DNA of 64,000 bases from Verrucomicrobiaceae bacterium (GCA_016713245.1 JADJPM010000004.1:496001-560000), one strand, 5' to 3'; shown: positions 7,552 through 15,510, counted from the stretch's first letter. The notes: a model not told the origin generated them from the sequence alone. A program made the numbers and translations.

Positions 7552-9237
7552 CTACTTTTTCAGCTTCGCAGTCCACCACGGCGCGGATTCATCACCCGTG
7601 ATCTCACGGAAGTATTGAACGGCCTGCTTCTTGTCTCTTGAGCGTAAGCTCGCCAGTTTCTTTTTGGCCTCCCGCAGTTTGCGCCAAAGTTCCAACTCCT
7701 TCTTTGGATCGCACGCCTTGAGACTTGCAGACACGCGATGCCACAAGAGCACGCGAAGCGCCTTTTCGGCTGTTTGGTCGTGACGTTCTTCTTTGCGATA
7801 CACTTCCGGCCACTTCGCAGGCCGCAGGCTCTTTGCCAATCGCTCAAAGGCATCCGCCAAGTCTGCATTGCTCGTGTTTCGCCAGTTCACCCAAAGCACC
7901 AGCACCTCCGCTCCATGATCGTTTATGGCTCTTGTGCGCAGGTCATCGTTGCCACGTCTCACGATGTCCCAATTGCCAGCCTCTCCTTTGATCCGTCCAT
8001 AAAGGTCGTTTTGCGTGGTGGCTTTCAGTGTGTCGTCGCAGGTGTATTTGTGGCAGACTCGATGCTCGCCGTCGATGATCCGGCCCGCCATCGTTTGGGT
8101 GGCCTCGGTCTTGTCTGCCAGTCGCAGCGTCTCCGTCTTCACCAGACTATCCAGCCAGGGCGCATTTGTCGGCCCGGCATCCACCATCGTGAACGTATCA
8201 GGATCAACCTCGGAATTCCTGCTATTCGCCAAAATCCCGGCAACGCCTTTTCGTTTCTCCATCGGAATCTCAGAGAAAGGCCGGTCTGCCGCCAGATGCT
8301 CAGCCAACGCCCGCAATGAATCGAACCCACCGTTGCCAATGTTAGGCAACGTCTCCTCGAATTCGATTCTTCGCAGTTCACAATCCATTCCGTGTGGGCC
8401 ATCCTTCCAGGAAGAAAGCAGGCATGCCCACGTCAACCAACGCACCGATTGCCGCGCATACTCATACAACGCGGGAAGCCGCATCTCGGCGGGCTTGTAG
8501 TGCTCAACCCACTCCTGTTTCTCTCTGGTGTCGAGATTTCGGAGCGTGCCATCTGACTCTTTTACTTTTTCAGTGTCCAGCCATGCAGGGCCGAAAGATG
8601 ATGGAAAAAAATCGCTCAACACAAGGCCGCTGCTTTCAGCCACTCTGCCGCGATTTGCGATGATCTCAGCGGCGCGGCTATGTGCTGCCCGCTTCCATTC
8701 GTCGATGAATCGCCTGCCTTCCCCTCGCTTCCAAATTTCAATCTCCTCGCCGATGCGAGTTCTTTCAGCTTCGATCTGAGTGCGTTCTTCTTCACTTAGA
8801 GAAAGCTCGCGAAGCTCATCCGCAAGCGTCCCCGCTTCGATTTTTCGGAGTTCGTCCTCTGTCTTGGCTTTGATCTTCGCCACCTGCTCTTTCGTGCGCC
8901 GTCCCTCCTTGATGTCCTTCTTAAACTCCCCAGCCTTATGCCTTCGCATCTCATCTCTGAGTTGAACCTCAAGCTCGCCGCTCGCCAGACGCTCCAGCAT
9001 GCCTTTGACGTAATCGTCATGCACGAGCTTCTCGCGCAGAGCCTCTTTCTGATCCTCAAGGTCAAGAATCGAGAGCGGCGAATGAGCACACGCCTTGCGT
9101 GCCTTTGCTGCCTCATCAGGTGAATGACCGCCGTTGTCCCGTTGGAACGCGATCCATCCAGCAAATCGCGCCTCTGCCTCTGATAACGGCTGCAAGGAAT
9201 TGTTTTTCTTCGGTGGCATAAGAAACCATGCTGGCAT
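7552..9237 (-). CDS. Unassigned 561-residue protein of the element
   Basis: I recognise no family. Residues 50-180 are highly charged and probably coiled coil (KEGRRTKEQVAKIKAKTEDELRKIE, LSEEERTQIEAERTRIGEEIEIWKRG). The middle (about 200-450) is mixed, with no transmembrane segment and no obvious nucleotide-binding motif. The C terminus is again basic and helical (ELELWRKLREAKKKLASLRSRDKKQ). There is no signal peptide. A GAGG ribosome site precedes the ATG at 9237. It is the largest gene on the element and lies upstream of the excisionase-like gene on the same strand, with 124 bases between them. It could be a defence, initiator or packaging-interference protein, but nothing in the sequence decides this. 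Confidence 0.7.
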   Translation of the reverse strand: MPAWFLMPPKKNNSLQPLSEAEARFAGWIAFQRDNGGHSPDEAAKARKACAHSPLSILDLEDQKEALREKLVHDDYVKGMLERLASGELEVQLRDEMRRHKAGEFKKDIKEGRRTKEQVAKIKAKTEDELRKIEAGTLADELRELSLSEEERTQIEAERTRIGEEIEIWKRGEGRRFIDEWKRAAHSRAAEIIANRGRVAESSGLVLSDFFPSSFGPAWLDTEKVKESDGTLRNLDTREKQEWVEHYKPAEMRLPALYEYARQSVRWLTWACLLSSWKDGPHGMDCELRRIEFEETLPNIGNGGFDSLRALAEHLAADRPFSEIPMEKRKGVAGILANSRNSEVDPDTFTMVDAGPTNAPWLDSLVKTETLRLADKTEATQTMAGRIIDGEHRVCHKYTCDDTLKATTQNDLYGRIKGEAGNWDIVRRGNDDLRTRAINDHGAEVLVLWVNWRNTSNADLADAFERLAKSLRPAKWPEVYRKEERHDQTAEKALRVLLWHRVSASLKACDPKKELELWRKLREAKKKLASLRSRDKKQAVQYFREITGDESAPWWTAKLKK

Positions 9238-9693
9238 CTCGACACCTCACAAACACTTTGCACGGCATCCAGCGCGGGCGCGGAGGCATGGAAAGACGAG
9301 CCGCGATGATCTCCGCGAAGGCCGGGGAAGCCTCGCCCGCCCTCCGCCCGCCTCGCTTTCCATCCATCTCTATTCCTTGGGAGCGTGCATGGAAAGAAGA
9401 AACCCGCCAGCCAGGGACTTGCAGAGAAAGAAGGAGAGTTCTCTTTCTTCTTCTGGCTCCATCCCACCCATCCAGTCCCTCAACCCGATCTACCCCTGAC
9501 CTCCACGGCGGCCACCACAGCAGCGGCAGCCGCCGTGGATGGAGGCGAACCCCACACACCGGGCGGCTGTCCAGCTTCGTCCCGGCGCGTCGTAATGGCG
9601 TCCGGTCTGCTGTCCGGCCACCACCGCCCAAATTCTGCCCTCCCGGCCTTCGCCTGTCCATGCCTCATTTGCACCCGTCGCTCGCGAGCGGTT
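9238..9693. other. 456-base stretch without a convincing gene
   Basis: This gap between the two distal minus-strand genes has no reading frame that I would call a gene. It contains two copies of gcatggaaaga (near 9288 and 9387), a purine/pyrimidine run near 9420-9450 that includes a hairpin-like GAGAA...TTCTC, and a GC-rich hairpin-prone run (cggcggcc ... ggcagccgccg) near 9504-9534. It is a candidate for an origin or control region of the element. Confidence 0.3.
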
Positions 9694-10218
9694 TCACCAG
9701 CCAAGCTGTTTGCCAACATGGTCCTTGAGCTTGGTTCCATACCATTCCTCAAACGCGTTCACGTCCTCTAGCACATTGGTCGCAGGTGCCTCTGGCGTGG
9801 CGTCAACCACGCGGCGGCATACGCCTTTCATGCGCTGAATCCACGAAGGAAAATCAGGATGAACCTTTGCCAGTTCATTTTCGTCGATCCCGTCGAGCGC
9901 TGTAAGGCCGCGTTCTGCGGAGCGGCGAACCGGGCCGTTAAACGTGATGATGTCATGGAGGGCCAATCTTGCCCCCTGCACTCGTTCCATAGCCTCATCA
10001 GCCTGCTTTCCCCATTTCTCAGTTTCTTTGCCACCGCTTAGAAGACGTAAAGGCCACGCAAGCGCCCGGTAGATCGAAACGAAATCTCCCACATCCGAAC
10101 CCGCATCTCCGCCGGCCATGGCACCCGTGATGCCATATTTCTTTACCAGATCGCCTGTGCAAAACAAAAATGCCACGGCCAGATACCCAATGCCCAGGAG
10201 CTTCAAAATGCGCTTCAT
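9694..10218 (-). CDS. Membrane-anchored hypothetical protein
   Basis: The 174-residue product has one N-terminal hydrophobic segment (LKLLGIGYLAVAFLFCTGDL, residues 5-24), consistent with a signal anchor, followed by a soluble helical region of about 145 residues with no recognised domain. It is the element gene nearest the right attachment site, transcribed inward. A surface or superinfection-exclusion role would fit the position but is a guess. Confidence 0.6.
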   Translation of the reverse strand: MKRILKLLGIGYLAVAFLFCTGDLVKKYGITGAMAGGDAGSDVGDFVSIYRALAWPLRLLSGGKETEKWGKQADEAMERVQGARLALHDIITFNGPVRRSAERGLTALDGIDENELAKVHPDFPSWIQRMKGVCRRVVDATPEAPATNVLEDVNAFEEWYGTKLKDHVGKQLGW

Positions 10219-10371
10219 GGCATGACTCCATCATGGCAGACCGCTCGCGTCAACTCCGGCCCTTCCAGCCCCTCCCATTGCGAAAAAATTTCGCCCTCCA
10301 GAATGGATATGAAAGCACCGCGCCAGCTCATAACCTGCACCCCCTCCCCCGCCTCAAGTTGTTGGCGTCAT

Positions 10372-10391
10372 TGTCTTACTCCATGTCTTAC
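10372..10391 (+). repeat. Tandem TGTCTTAC pair at the right end (arm-type sites?)
   Basis: TGTCTTAC at 10372-10379 and 10384-10391 repeats the spacing and orientation of the pair at 2105-2124. It lies about 35 bases inside the right attachment repeat. Confidence 0.5.
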
Positions 10392-10406
10392 CTTACCCCT
10401 TCCACC

Positions 10407-10430
10407 CCTTGATTTCCTTGGAAATCAAGG
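10407..10430. repeat. 24-bp palindrome at the right junction
   Basis: The arms CCTTGATTTCC and GGAAATCAAGG are exact complements around two central bases. The right six bases fall inside the 36-bp attachment repeat. The palindrome also lies just after the tmRNA 3' end, so it could serve as a tmRNA terminator stem or as an integrase core site. There is no T-tract. Confidence 0.5.
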
Positions 10431-10460
10431 AAGTGGAGGCGAGGGGAGTTGAACCCCTGT
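10425..10460. repeat. Right attachment site within ssrA
   Basis: These 36 bases are identical to 1985-2020. They comprise the final 27 bases of tmRNA (10434-10460 on the minus strand) and nine bases beyond it. The gene remains complete on this side, so integration does not destroy tmRNA. Confidence 0.85.
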
Positions 10461-10783
10461 CCGAACAACCGTTATCCGCAGCATCTCCATGCTCAGTCTC
10501 ATGTTTGGTCTCGGCGGGAGGCGGCTTGAGACGGCCTACTCTTCACCCAGCGTCCTGTTGGATCTCGTTGGTCACCCGGTCGCCCGGTGATTCAACCAGC
10601 CTGGTAGTGTCGTCAGGCAGGCTACCAGACATCGCCTGCGTGACGTCGCGGGGCTTAAGCCGCGAGAGCGAGCTCGTTAGAGTTCACATTTATGTTTTTG
10701 ATCCGCGATTTTAACGAGGCCAACGAATCATCCTCGGCATGCAGCTCCGAACTAAGGCTACCCGTCGAAACCAGTACGCCCCC
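10434..10783 (-). ncRNA. ssrA: Transfer-messenger RNA
   Basis: tmRNA rescues ribosomes stalled on broken messages and tags the product for proteolysis. The 5' end GGGGGCG (10783 downward) pairs over seven bases, with one G-U, with CGCCTCC at the 3' end, and the 5' end continues with the conserved UACUGGUUUCGACGGG. The T-arm CAGGGGTTCAACTCCCC is at the 3' end. The tag reading frame ends NSNELALAA and then TAA at about 10655-10690; the exact resume codon is uncertain. CCA is not encoded: the discriminator A is followed by CTT. About 350 nucleotides is the normal length. Its 3' end is the integration target of the element to its left. Confidence 0.95.
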
Positions 10784-10878
10784 GTTTTGGAGAGGACGGA
10801 GAGTAGAGCCTGCGAGCGGAAGGTCAAGACATGCCTGAGGCATGGCTGGTTGTGGAACAGCTGACGTGGCCCCCGGTA

Positions 10879-10897
10879 GGCAAAACGGACGTTTGCC
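10879..10897. repeat. Single short palindrome related to the 27.6-kb repeats
   Basis: GGCAAAACGGACGTTTGCC followed by CGCTACGAA resembles the palindromic core (GGAAAAC..ACGTTTTCC then GCTACGAGG) of the 135-bp repeats at 27584-28080. It appears to be a lone member of the same interspersed family. Confidence 0.45.
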
Positions 10898-10927
10898 GCT
10901 ACGAATGCCCCATCAGCCGGTCCGCGC

Positions 10928-12055
10928 TCAAATCACCGGCCCGGCGACATCCTTCCACTGCTCGTGGAACTGCTTGTACACGATGGGAGAGATCTCGCTG
11001 GGCTTGATCTCGCTGCGACCGCCCCAGAAAACGTTGGTGTAGAGCAAGGGGATGTTGATGTCGGCCAAGTGTTTGTCGATGGCAGCCTTGTGGGTGAGGA
11101 CCGTGTCTTTGTCGGTGCCGTGGATGACGCCCATGATGTTGACATTGGCAAAGCGCTCGCCGCCTTCACGCCAGTAGCAGTGGGTCATGATGGGATGACG
11201 GCCCACCTCGCTGCCGGCGCGTTCTTCCATGCCCTGGGGTACTCGCCAATGGAAGAGGGCGTTGAAGCGGGTGACACGCTGACCGCTGGCGCTGGGTTTC
11301 ACATGCTCCAGAAAGGTCGAAAAGCGGCCGATGACGCCTTTTTTGTCGAGCTGCTTCGCCACTTCGCAGAAGTGTTCAAGGCTCACCCCGGCATCTTTGG
11401 CGCGGCCAGCCCATGGCTCCGGGCCGATCTCCTCGGCTTTGAGGTCGCCTTTGAGGTTGAGAAGCACATTCCACTCCTCCGCGTCGAGGTCGGCGATGTT
11501 GGTGGTCATCATCTTCGCGGGTTCATCGGCTTTTTCGCCGGGTTCCATGGACTTGCGGCGCACATGGCCCACGCCGAGGGCGAAAATGCCATGCGCCTGC
11601 ATGGTGTAGTAGTCTTCGGCACCGATGAGACGCTTCAGCAGGTCACAGTGCTCATTGATGTTTTTGTCCTGGGGTACCTTCAGCGTGGTCCAGAGGCGGA
11701 ATTCACTGCCACTGACCTCACGGTCCGTGCTGCGAAGGACAACATGGCCGCTGAAGGGATCTTGTTTGAAGAGGAACTCAAAGGCGGCGTCGAGTTTTTC
11801 GGTCGGCACTTTCCAGGCGACGAGGGCACCTTCGGCGAGTTTGTTCGCCAGCAACGTCTGGCGCACACGGCGGATCACGCCAGCGGCCAGCATGGCGCGG
11901 ATGCGCTCCACCACGGTGTCAAAAGGCACGCCGCTTTGCTCGGAGATGAATTGAAAGGGGTGCTGGTGGAATCCCTTCACGCAATCCTCGCTCACGGAGA
12001 GGATCTGGGTGTTTACGGGATCGGTATGTTCGGTGTGGAGGACGGCGTCGGGCAT
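10928..12055 (-). CDS. AhbA/AhbB-like (siroheme decarboxylase type) double Lrp/AsnC-domain protein
   Basis: The 375-residue protein carries two Lrp/AsnC-like units: residues about 15-165 with a helix-turn-helix and GVIRRVRQTLL, and residues about 190-360 with GVIGRFSTFLEH, then FNALFHWRV, MTHCYWREGGERFANVNIMGVIHG. The second unit closely follows the AhbB pattern (SHCY...YN.F.M.HG). AhbA and AhbB, or the NirDLGH family, decarboxylate siroheme to didecarboxysiroheme in the alternative heme and heme d1 pathways. Here the two units are fused. No other siroheme-pathway genes are adjacent; the next gene downstream is a DUF116-prenyl synthase. It could instead be a regulator. Confidence 0.7.
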   Translation of the reverse strand: MPDAVLHTEHTDPVNTQILSVSEDCVKGFHQHPFQFISEQSGVPFDTVVERIRAMLAAGVIRRVRQTLLANKLAEGALVAWKVPTEKLDAAFEFLFKQDPFSGHVVLRSTDREVSGSEFRLWTTLKVPQDKNINEHCDLLKRLIGAEDYYTMQAHGIFALGVGHVRRKSMEPGEKADEPAKMMTTNIADLDAEEWNVLLNLKGDLKAEEIGPEPWAGRAKDAGVSLEHFCEVAKQLDKKGVIGRFSTFLEHVKPSASGQRVTRFNALFHWRVPQGMEERAGSEVGRHPIMTHCYWREGGERFANVNIMGVIHGTDKDTVLTHKAAIDKHLADINIPLLYTNVFWGGRSEIKPSEISPIVYKQFHEQWKDVAGPVI

Positions 12056-12160
12056 GGTCAGTGGAGCAAAATCGAGCGGCCACCCATAGCGGTGCCCCTC
12101 ATGAACACAAGGCCCGGTGCTGTGCAGGAATTGTGGATGGGTGAGCGGGGTCTTCGGGAT

Positions 12161-12232
12161 CCAAGTTTCAGGTTTCAGGTTTCAAGATGCCTGAGTGCAC
12201 CATCATGAAACTTGGAACCTGAAACTTGAAAC
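12161..12232. repeat. Imperfect inverted repeat built from GTTTCA units
   Basis: CCAAGTTTCAGGTTTCAGG (continuing to TTTCAAG) at 12161-12185 is opposed by CTTGGAACCTGAAACTTGAA at 12211-12230. It lies between two minus-strand genes and could form a long hairpin in the transcript. There is no T-tract, so it is more likely an interspersed repeat than a terminator. Confidence 0.5.
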
Positions 12233-12239
12233 ATCCCAC

Positions 12240-14012
12240 TCACGCCTTCTGCGGCACCGCCACCAGATGCTCGGCGGCTTTGGCGGCTTCGGCGAGGACC
12301 TCGGGATTGAGGTTCTTCTGCTCGAATTCGCGGCACCAGCCTTTGATTTCGAGTTCGTTGAAGATTTTCCCGATCACGCGGCGCAGCAGGCCTTTCAGGT
12401 TCGGGATCTCGACTTCCTGCAAACTGCGGATGGCGGCTTCTTTGTAGCCTTCGAGCAGGGTGGTGGCTTTTTCATAGGCACCGCTTTCGTGGGACCAATC
12501 GCGGATGAGGGCGTTGGTGGGCTTTTCGCAGGGCTGGCCGTTCCAAAGGGCTTCCATGGTGTCCTTGGCGGTGCCTTGGCCTTTCTCGCGTAGGAGCGAG
12601 AGGATGATGCTGGGGCGCATGCTCCATTCGTTGGCGGCGGCGCTGTCTTCGCCGAGGTCGTCGATGTCATCGCGGATCTGGTAGGCGATGCCGAGGTTCT
12701 CGCTGTAGGTGTGAAGCACGTCGGCGCATTCATCGAGACGGCCGGCGAGGGCTGCACCGACTTTCAGCGCGACCTCAAAGGCGGGCGCGGTTTTGCTGCG
12801 GAAGATTTCGAGCACCTGTTGGCTCGTGAGGGCAACCGGGTGACGCGTCCAGAGCAATTCGGCACCTTGACCGATGCATAGCTCACGCTGGCCTTCCGCG
12901 GCGACAAGCAGCGCGGCTGAGCGAATATGCGCAGGCATGTCGCCCTCGGCGAGGAGGCGATAACCTTCGCCGATGAGCAGATCGCCGATGTTCAGGGCGA
13001 CGGGGATGCCGTGCTCGGTGTGGAGCGTGGTTTCGCCGTAACGCTCGGCGTCACCGTCCTCGATGTCGTCATGCACGAGCGAGGCTTTGTGGAAGATCTC
13101 GACGGAGATGGCGGCACGTTTGATGGAATCGCTGATCGGAGCCTCGGGATCATCGCGGAGGGCTTGATAGGCGGCGACGGTCAAAAACGGACGCCAGCGC
13201 TTGCCGGCACGGGCGAGCCAGTCGCGTGAGATTTCTTCGGTGTGGCCGCGCGGCGGGCCCATGAGGGCGTCGAGTGATTCGCGGGTGAACCATGTCTTCA
13301 CCTCGTCGTGCAGTTCGTTGAGGTTCAGGCGGCGCGTTTTGTCCTCGCTGGTGAGGTGGATGTAGTCCCAGACCCAGTCGATATCGACGACGGTGTCGAT
13401 GCAGTCATCCTGCAGCAAAGGCACGGCGACGGCGGGAATGGCGGCGGCTTCCACATAGGGGAAGGTTCGTTCCAAAACGGGCAGGCAGGAGATGCCGACG
13501 ATGGCTTCGATCTTGCCCGTCTGGATGAGAGACATGACGATGGCGCTGCCTTCGGCCACCAAAACGGCGTAACCGAGCTTTTCGGCCTCGTTTTGGAAGT
13601 CCTGGATGCTGCAAAGGCCGCATTGCTTGCAGAGCAGGCCGAATTCATCAAAGGGCGCGGGGCACTTGCTCTCGACGCGGAGGCACTTCGGCATCAGCAG
13701 CAGGCGTTTTTCGAAAGGGACGGTCGCGAGGTGCTCGCGCCAGCTTTCGTTCGCCATGAGCACGCCGATGTAATCGCGATGGATGGGATCGAAGCCCTCG
13801 ATGGCCATGAGCTTGTCCGTGTGCTGGCTGAGTTCCTCCAACGGGATCGGCGGCACGAGGCCGACCTGCTGCGCATACTCGCGCACTTTGGCTAGGATGT
13901 GGTCACGCTCGATCTTCGTCTGCGGAATGTTCTTCTTCGGTTTGCGAAGAGCACGGTTGAGGCCGGGGATCGGTGGTGGGAGGCTGGCGGCTCGGACAGT
14001 GAGGATGGACAT
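12240..14012 (-). CDS. DUF116 - polyprenyl diphosphate synthase fusion
   Basis: The 590-residue protein has two parts. Residues about 45-235 match DUF116: a cysteine cluster KCLRVESKCPAPFDEFGLLC then KQCGLCS (Cys110, 117, 128, 131, 134, including CxxCxxC), then VLVAEGSAIVMSLIQTGKIEAIVGISCLPVLER. Residues about 245-500 form a trans-isoprenyl diphosphate synthase with first Asp-rich motif DDIED (315-319) in SLVHDDIEDGD and second DDIDD in YQIRDDIDDLGED, both intact. Small residues at -4 and -5 before the first motif (Ser, Ala) suggest a product longer than C15. The last 90 residues are extra. The ATG at 14012 is used; a TTG lies five codons upstream. It probably makes a polyprenyl diphosphate for quinones or carriers, but the DUF116 role is unknown. 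Confidence 0.82.
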   Translation of the reverse strand: MSILTVRAASLPPPIPGLNRALRKPKKNIPQTKIERDHILAKVREYAQQVGLVPPIPLEELSQHTDKLMAIEGFDPIHRDYIGVLMANESWREHLATVPFEKRLLLMPKCLRVESKCPAPFDEFGLLCKQCGLCSIQDFQNEAEKLGYAVLVAEGSAIVMSLIQTGKIEAIVGISCLPVLERTFPYVEAAAIPAVAVPLLQDDCIDTVVDIDWVWDYIHLTSEDKTRRLNLNELHDEVKTWFTRESLDALMGPPRGHTEEISRDWLARAGKRWRPFLTVAAYQALRDDPEAPISDSIKRAAISVEIFHKASLVHDDIEDGDAERYGETTLHTEHGIPVALNIGDLLIGEGYRLLAEGDMPAHIRSAALLVAAEGQRELCIGQGAELLWTRHPVALTSQQVLEIFRSKTAPAFEVALKVGAALAGRLDECADVLHTYSENLGIAYQIRDDIDDLGEDSAAANEWSMRPSIILSLLREKGQGTAKDTMEALWNGQPCEKPTNALIRDWSHESGAYEKATTLLEGYKEAAIRSLQEVEIPNLKGLLRRVIGKIFNELEIKGWCREFEQKNLNPEVLAEAAKAAEHLVAVPQKA

Positions 14013-14027
14013 GGGCGCGTGAAGCAA

Positions 14028-14210
14028 AGGGCGAAGAGCAGAGAGTAGGGAAGTGCTCAGTTCTCAGTGCTCAGTGAGGTTATTGGCAAGATCGGAGGGG
14101 TGAATGACAAGATCGGAGCATGAAACGTGGCGCAAGGGCAAATCTGAGCACTGAGCAACGCCCACGGAGCACTTTTTCTCCGCAGTCTCAAAAGGCTCCG
14201 CCCATTGAAT
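14028..14210. other. Intergenic region with short direct repeats
   Basis: The stretch holds several copies of CTCAGT/CTCAGTG (14058-14085 and, inverted, near 14148-14158), and two copies of CAAGATCGGAG (14089-14099 and 14109-14119). No gene is seen. Confidence 0.35.
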
Positions 14211-15320
14211 TTAGACCACCGTGCCGCGATTCGGCTTCTTCGGGGCTTTTTTCGGCGTTTCGGGAAGGCCCTGCTCTTGAAGAATGGTGTCCTGCGGGAG
14301 GGGTTCGGCACCTTCTTCGCCGGTGGCTTCGGGTTCGGCGAAGGGCGTCTGCTTCTGGTAGAGCTTCAGGCGGGTTTGGAACTCGGATTCGAGCTTCTGG
14401 CGTTCTGCGGCTTCGACTTCGGTGTCCTTGGCGAGGAGGTCGATGGAGCGTTTCTGCCACAGCTCAGCCTCTTTGAATTCGCCATTGCGGGCCAGCGCGG
14501 CGGCCATGGTATCGATCATGCTCCAGGGCTGCTGCTCCTCTTCTTCCTGGGCGAGCTCGGTGATGAGCTTCAAGGCGCGGCGAGCGAGTTCCACGGCCAT
14601 TTCGCCATTGTGCATGCTTTCATCCGGGCAGGTGGCGAGGAACCAAGCGAGGTTGTTCGAGGACCAGGGGTCCTCAGAGGTGGCGGCACGCTGATACCAG
14701 GCCTTTGCCCGGCGGAAATCGACCGGCACGCCCTGGCCGGTGTAGTAGAGATTGGCGATGCGGCTCATGGCGAGGATGTAGCCCTGCTGTGCGGCTTTCA
14801 AATACCACAGGGCAGCCTTCGCGGCGCTCTTAGGCACGCCACCGCCGTTTTCCAGCTTCGAGGCGTAGGCGGTCTGCGATTGGGCGTGACCTTGCTCGGC
14901 GGCTTTCTTGAACCACTCCGCCGCTTTCGCGGGATCTTTGGTGACGCCCTCGCCCGTCTCGTAAAGTGCCCCGAGCGCATGCTGGGAGACCGGAAAGCCC
15001 ACGGCTGCGCCTTTCTCATACCACTCGTGCGCCTTGGCGAGATCCTTCTTCACGCCGATGCCGTCCTGATACAGCGTGCCCAGCACATGCATGGCTTGGC
15101 GGTGCTTTTGCTTCGCGGCCTTTTCGATCCAGGCGGCCCCAGCCTTTGGGTTCTTCTCCATGCCTTCGCCGGTGATCTGGCGCACACCGAGCTCGAACTG
15201 CGCGTCCGCATCGCCACGATCCGCCCAGCTGTGGAGTTCGCGTTCATCGACCCGCTGTTGGGCGTGCAGCGAGGCGGCAAAGAACAACAGGCAGGCCAGA
15301 AAGAGGAAGGGGAGTCTCAT
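14211..15320 (-). CDS. Secreted Sel1-repeat (TPR-like) protein
   Basis: The 369-residue product begins with a signal peptide (RLPFLFLACLLFFAASLHA, cleavage before QQ). At least five Sel1 repeats of about 36 residues follow, between residues 30 and 230, with the A..W..KAA..G...A...LG..Y..G.GV pattern. A further helical region with NLAWFLATCPDE follows, then a Pro/Glu-rich tail. Sel1 repeats mediate protein-protein contacts. The ATG at 15320 is chosen because it starts the signal peptide. Partners cannot be read from the context. Confidence 0.8.
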   Translation of the reverse strand: MRLPFLFLACLLFFAASLHAQQRVDERELHSWADRGDADAQFELGVRQITGEGMEKNPKAGAAWIEKAAKQKHRQAMHVLGTLYQDGIGVKKDLAKAHEWYEKGAAVGFPVSQHALGALYETGEGVTKDPAKAAEWFKKAAEQGHAQSQTAYASKLENGGGVPKSAAKAALWYLKAAQQGYILAMSRIANLYYTGQGVPVDFRRAKAWYQRAATSEDPWSSNNLAWFLATCPDESMHNGEMAVELARRALKLITELAQEEEEQQPWSMIDTMAAALARNGEFKEAELWQKRSIDLLAKDTEVEAAERQKLESEFQTRLKLYQKQTPFAEPEATGEEGAEPLPQDTILQEQGLPETPKKAPKKPNRGTVV

Positions 15321-15510
15321 GGTGTGAAAAGCTACGTCTGCAAACGGATGGGAGAAGCGTAAATTGTGCCCGGACCGGCTGAAAGGCAGAATTTTCCGGT
15401 TCATCCGGGAAGATGAGGTGGCCCGGACTGCGGAAGCCCTGCTGCCGGTCGGCCAAGCCAGCCCTGCTGGCGTCGAGCTGCCCGGAGGTCACGCTTTATC
15501 AGGAAGTTCG

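Larger units (their letters stand above)
1985..10460. mobile_element. Integrative element inserted at the 3' end of ssrA
   Basis: A segment with an 8,440-base repeat-to-repeat distance is bounded by 36-bp direct repeats and has a tyrosine integrase just inside its left end. It sits downstream of the intact tmRNA gene, a classic target for tyrosine integrases. All other genes run on the minus strand: a serine recombinase, a RepA-like helicase, a TOPRIM primase, small genes, a 561-residue unknown and a membrane-anchored protein. There are no recognisable phage structural, conjugation or relaxase genes. That makes it a small self-replicating satellite-like or mobilisable island rather than a complete prophage or ICE. 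Whether it still excises cannot be read from the sequence, but both ends and the integrase look intact. Confidence 0.85.

Noticed and set aside
10655..10843. Small minus-strand frame ending NELALAA
   Set aside because: It is the tag-coding part of tmRNA and not an independent protein gene.
11331..11609. Plus-strand frames inside the AhbA/B-like gene
   Set aside because: They are shadows of a minus-strand gene with clear homology.
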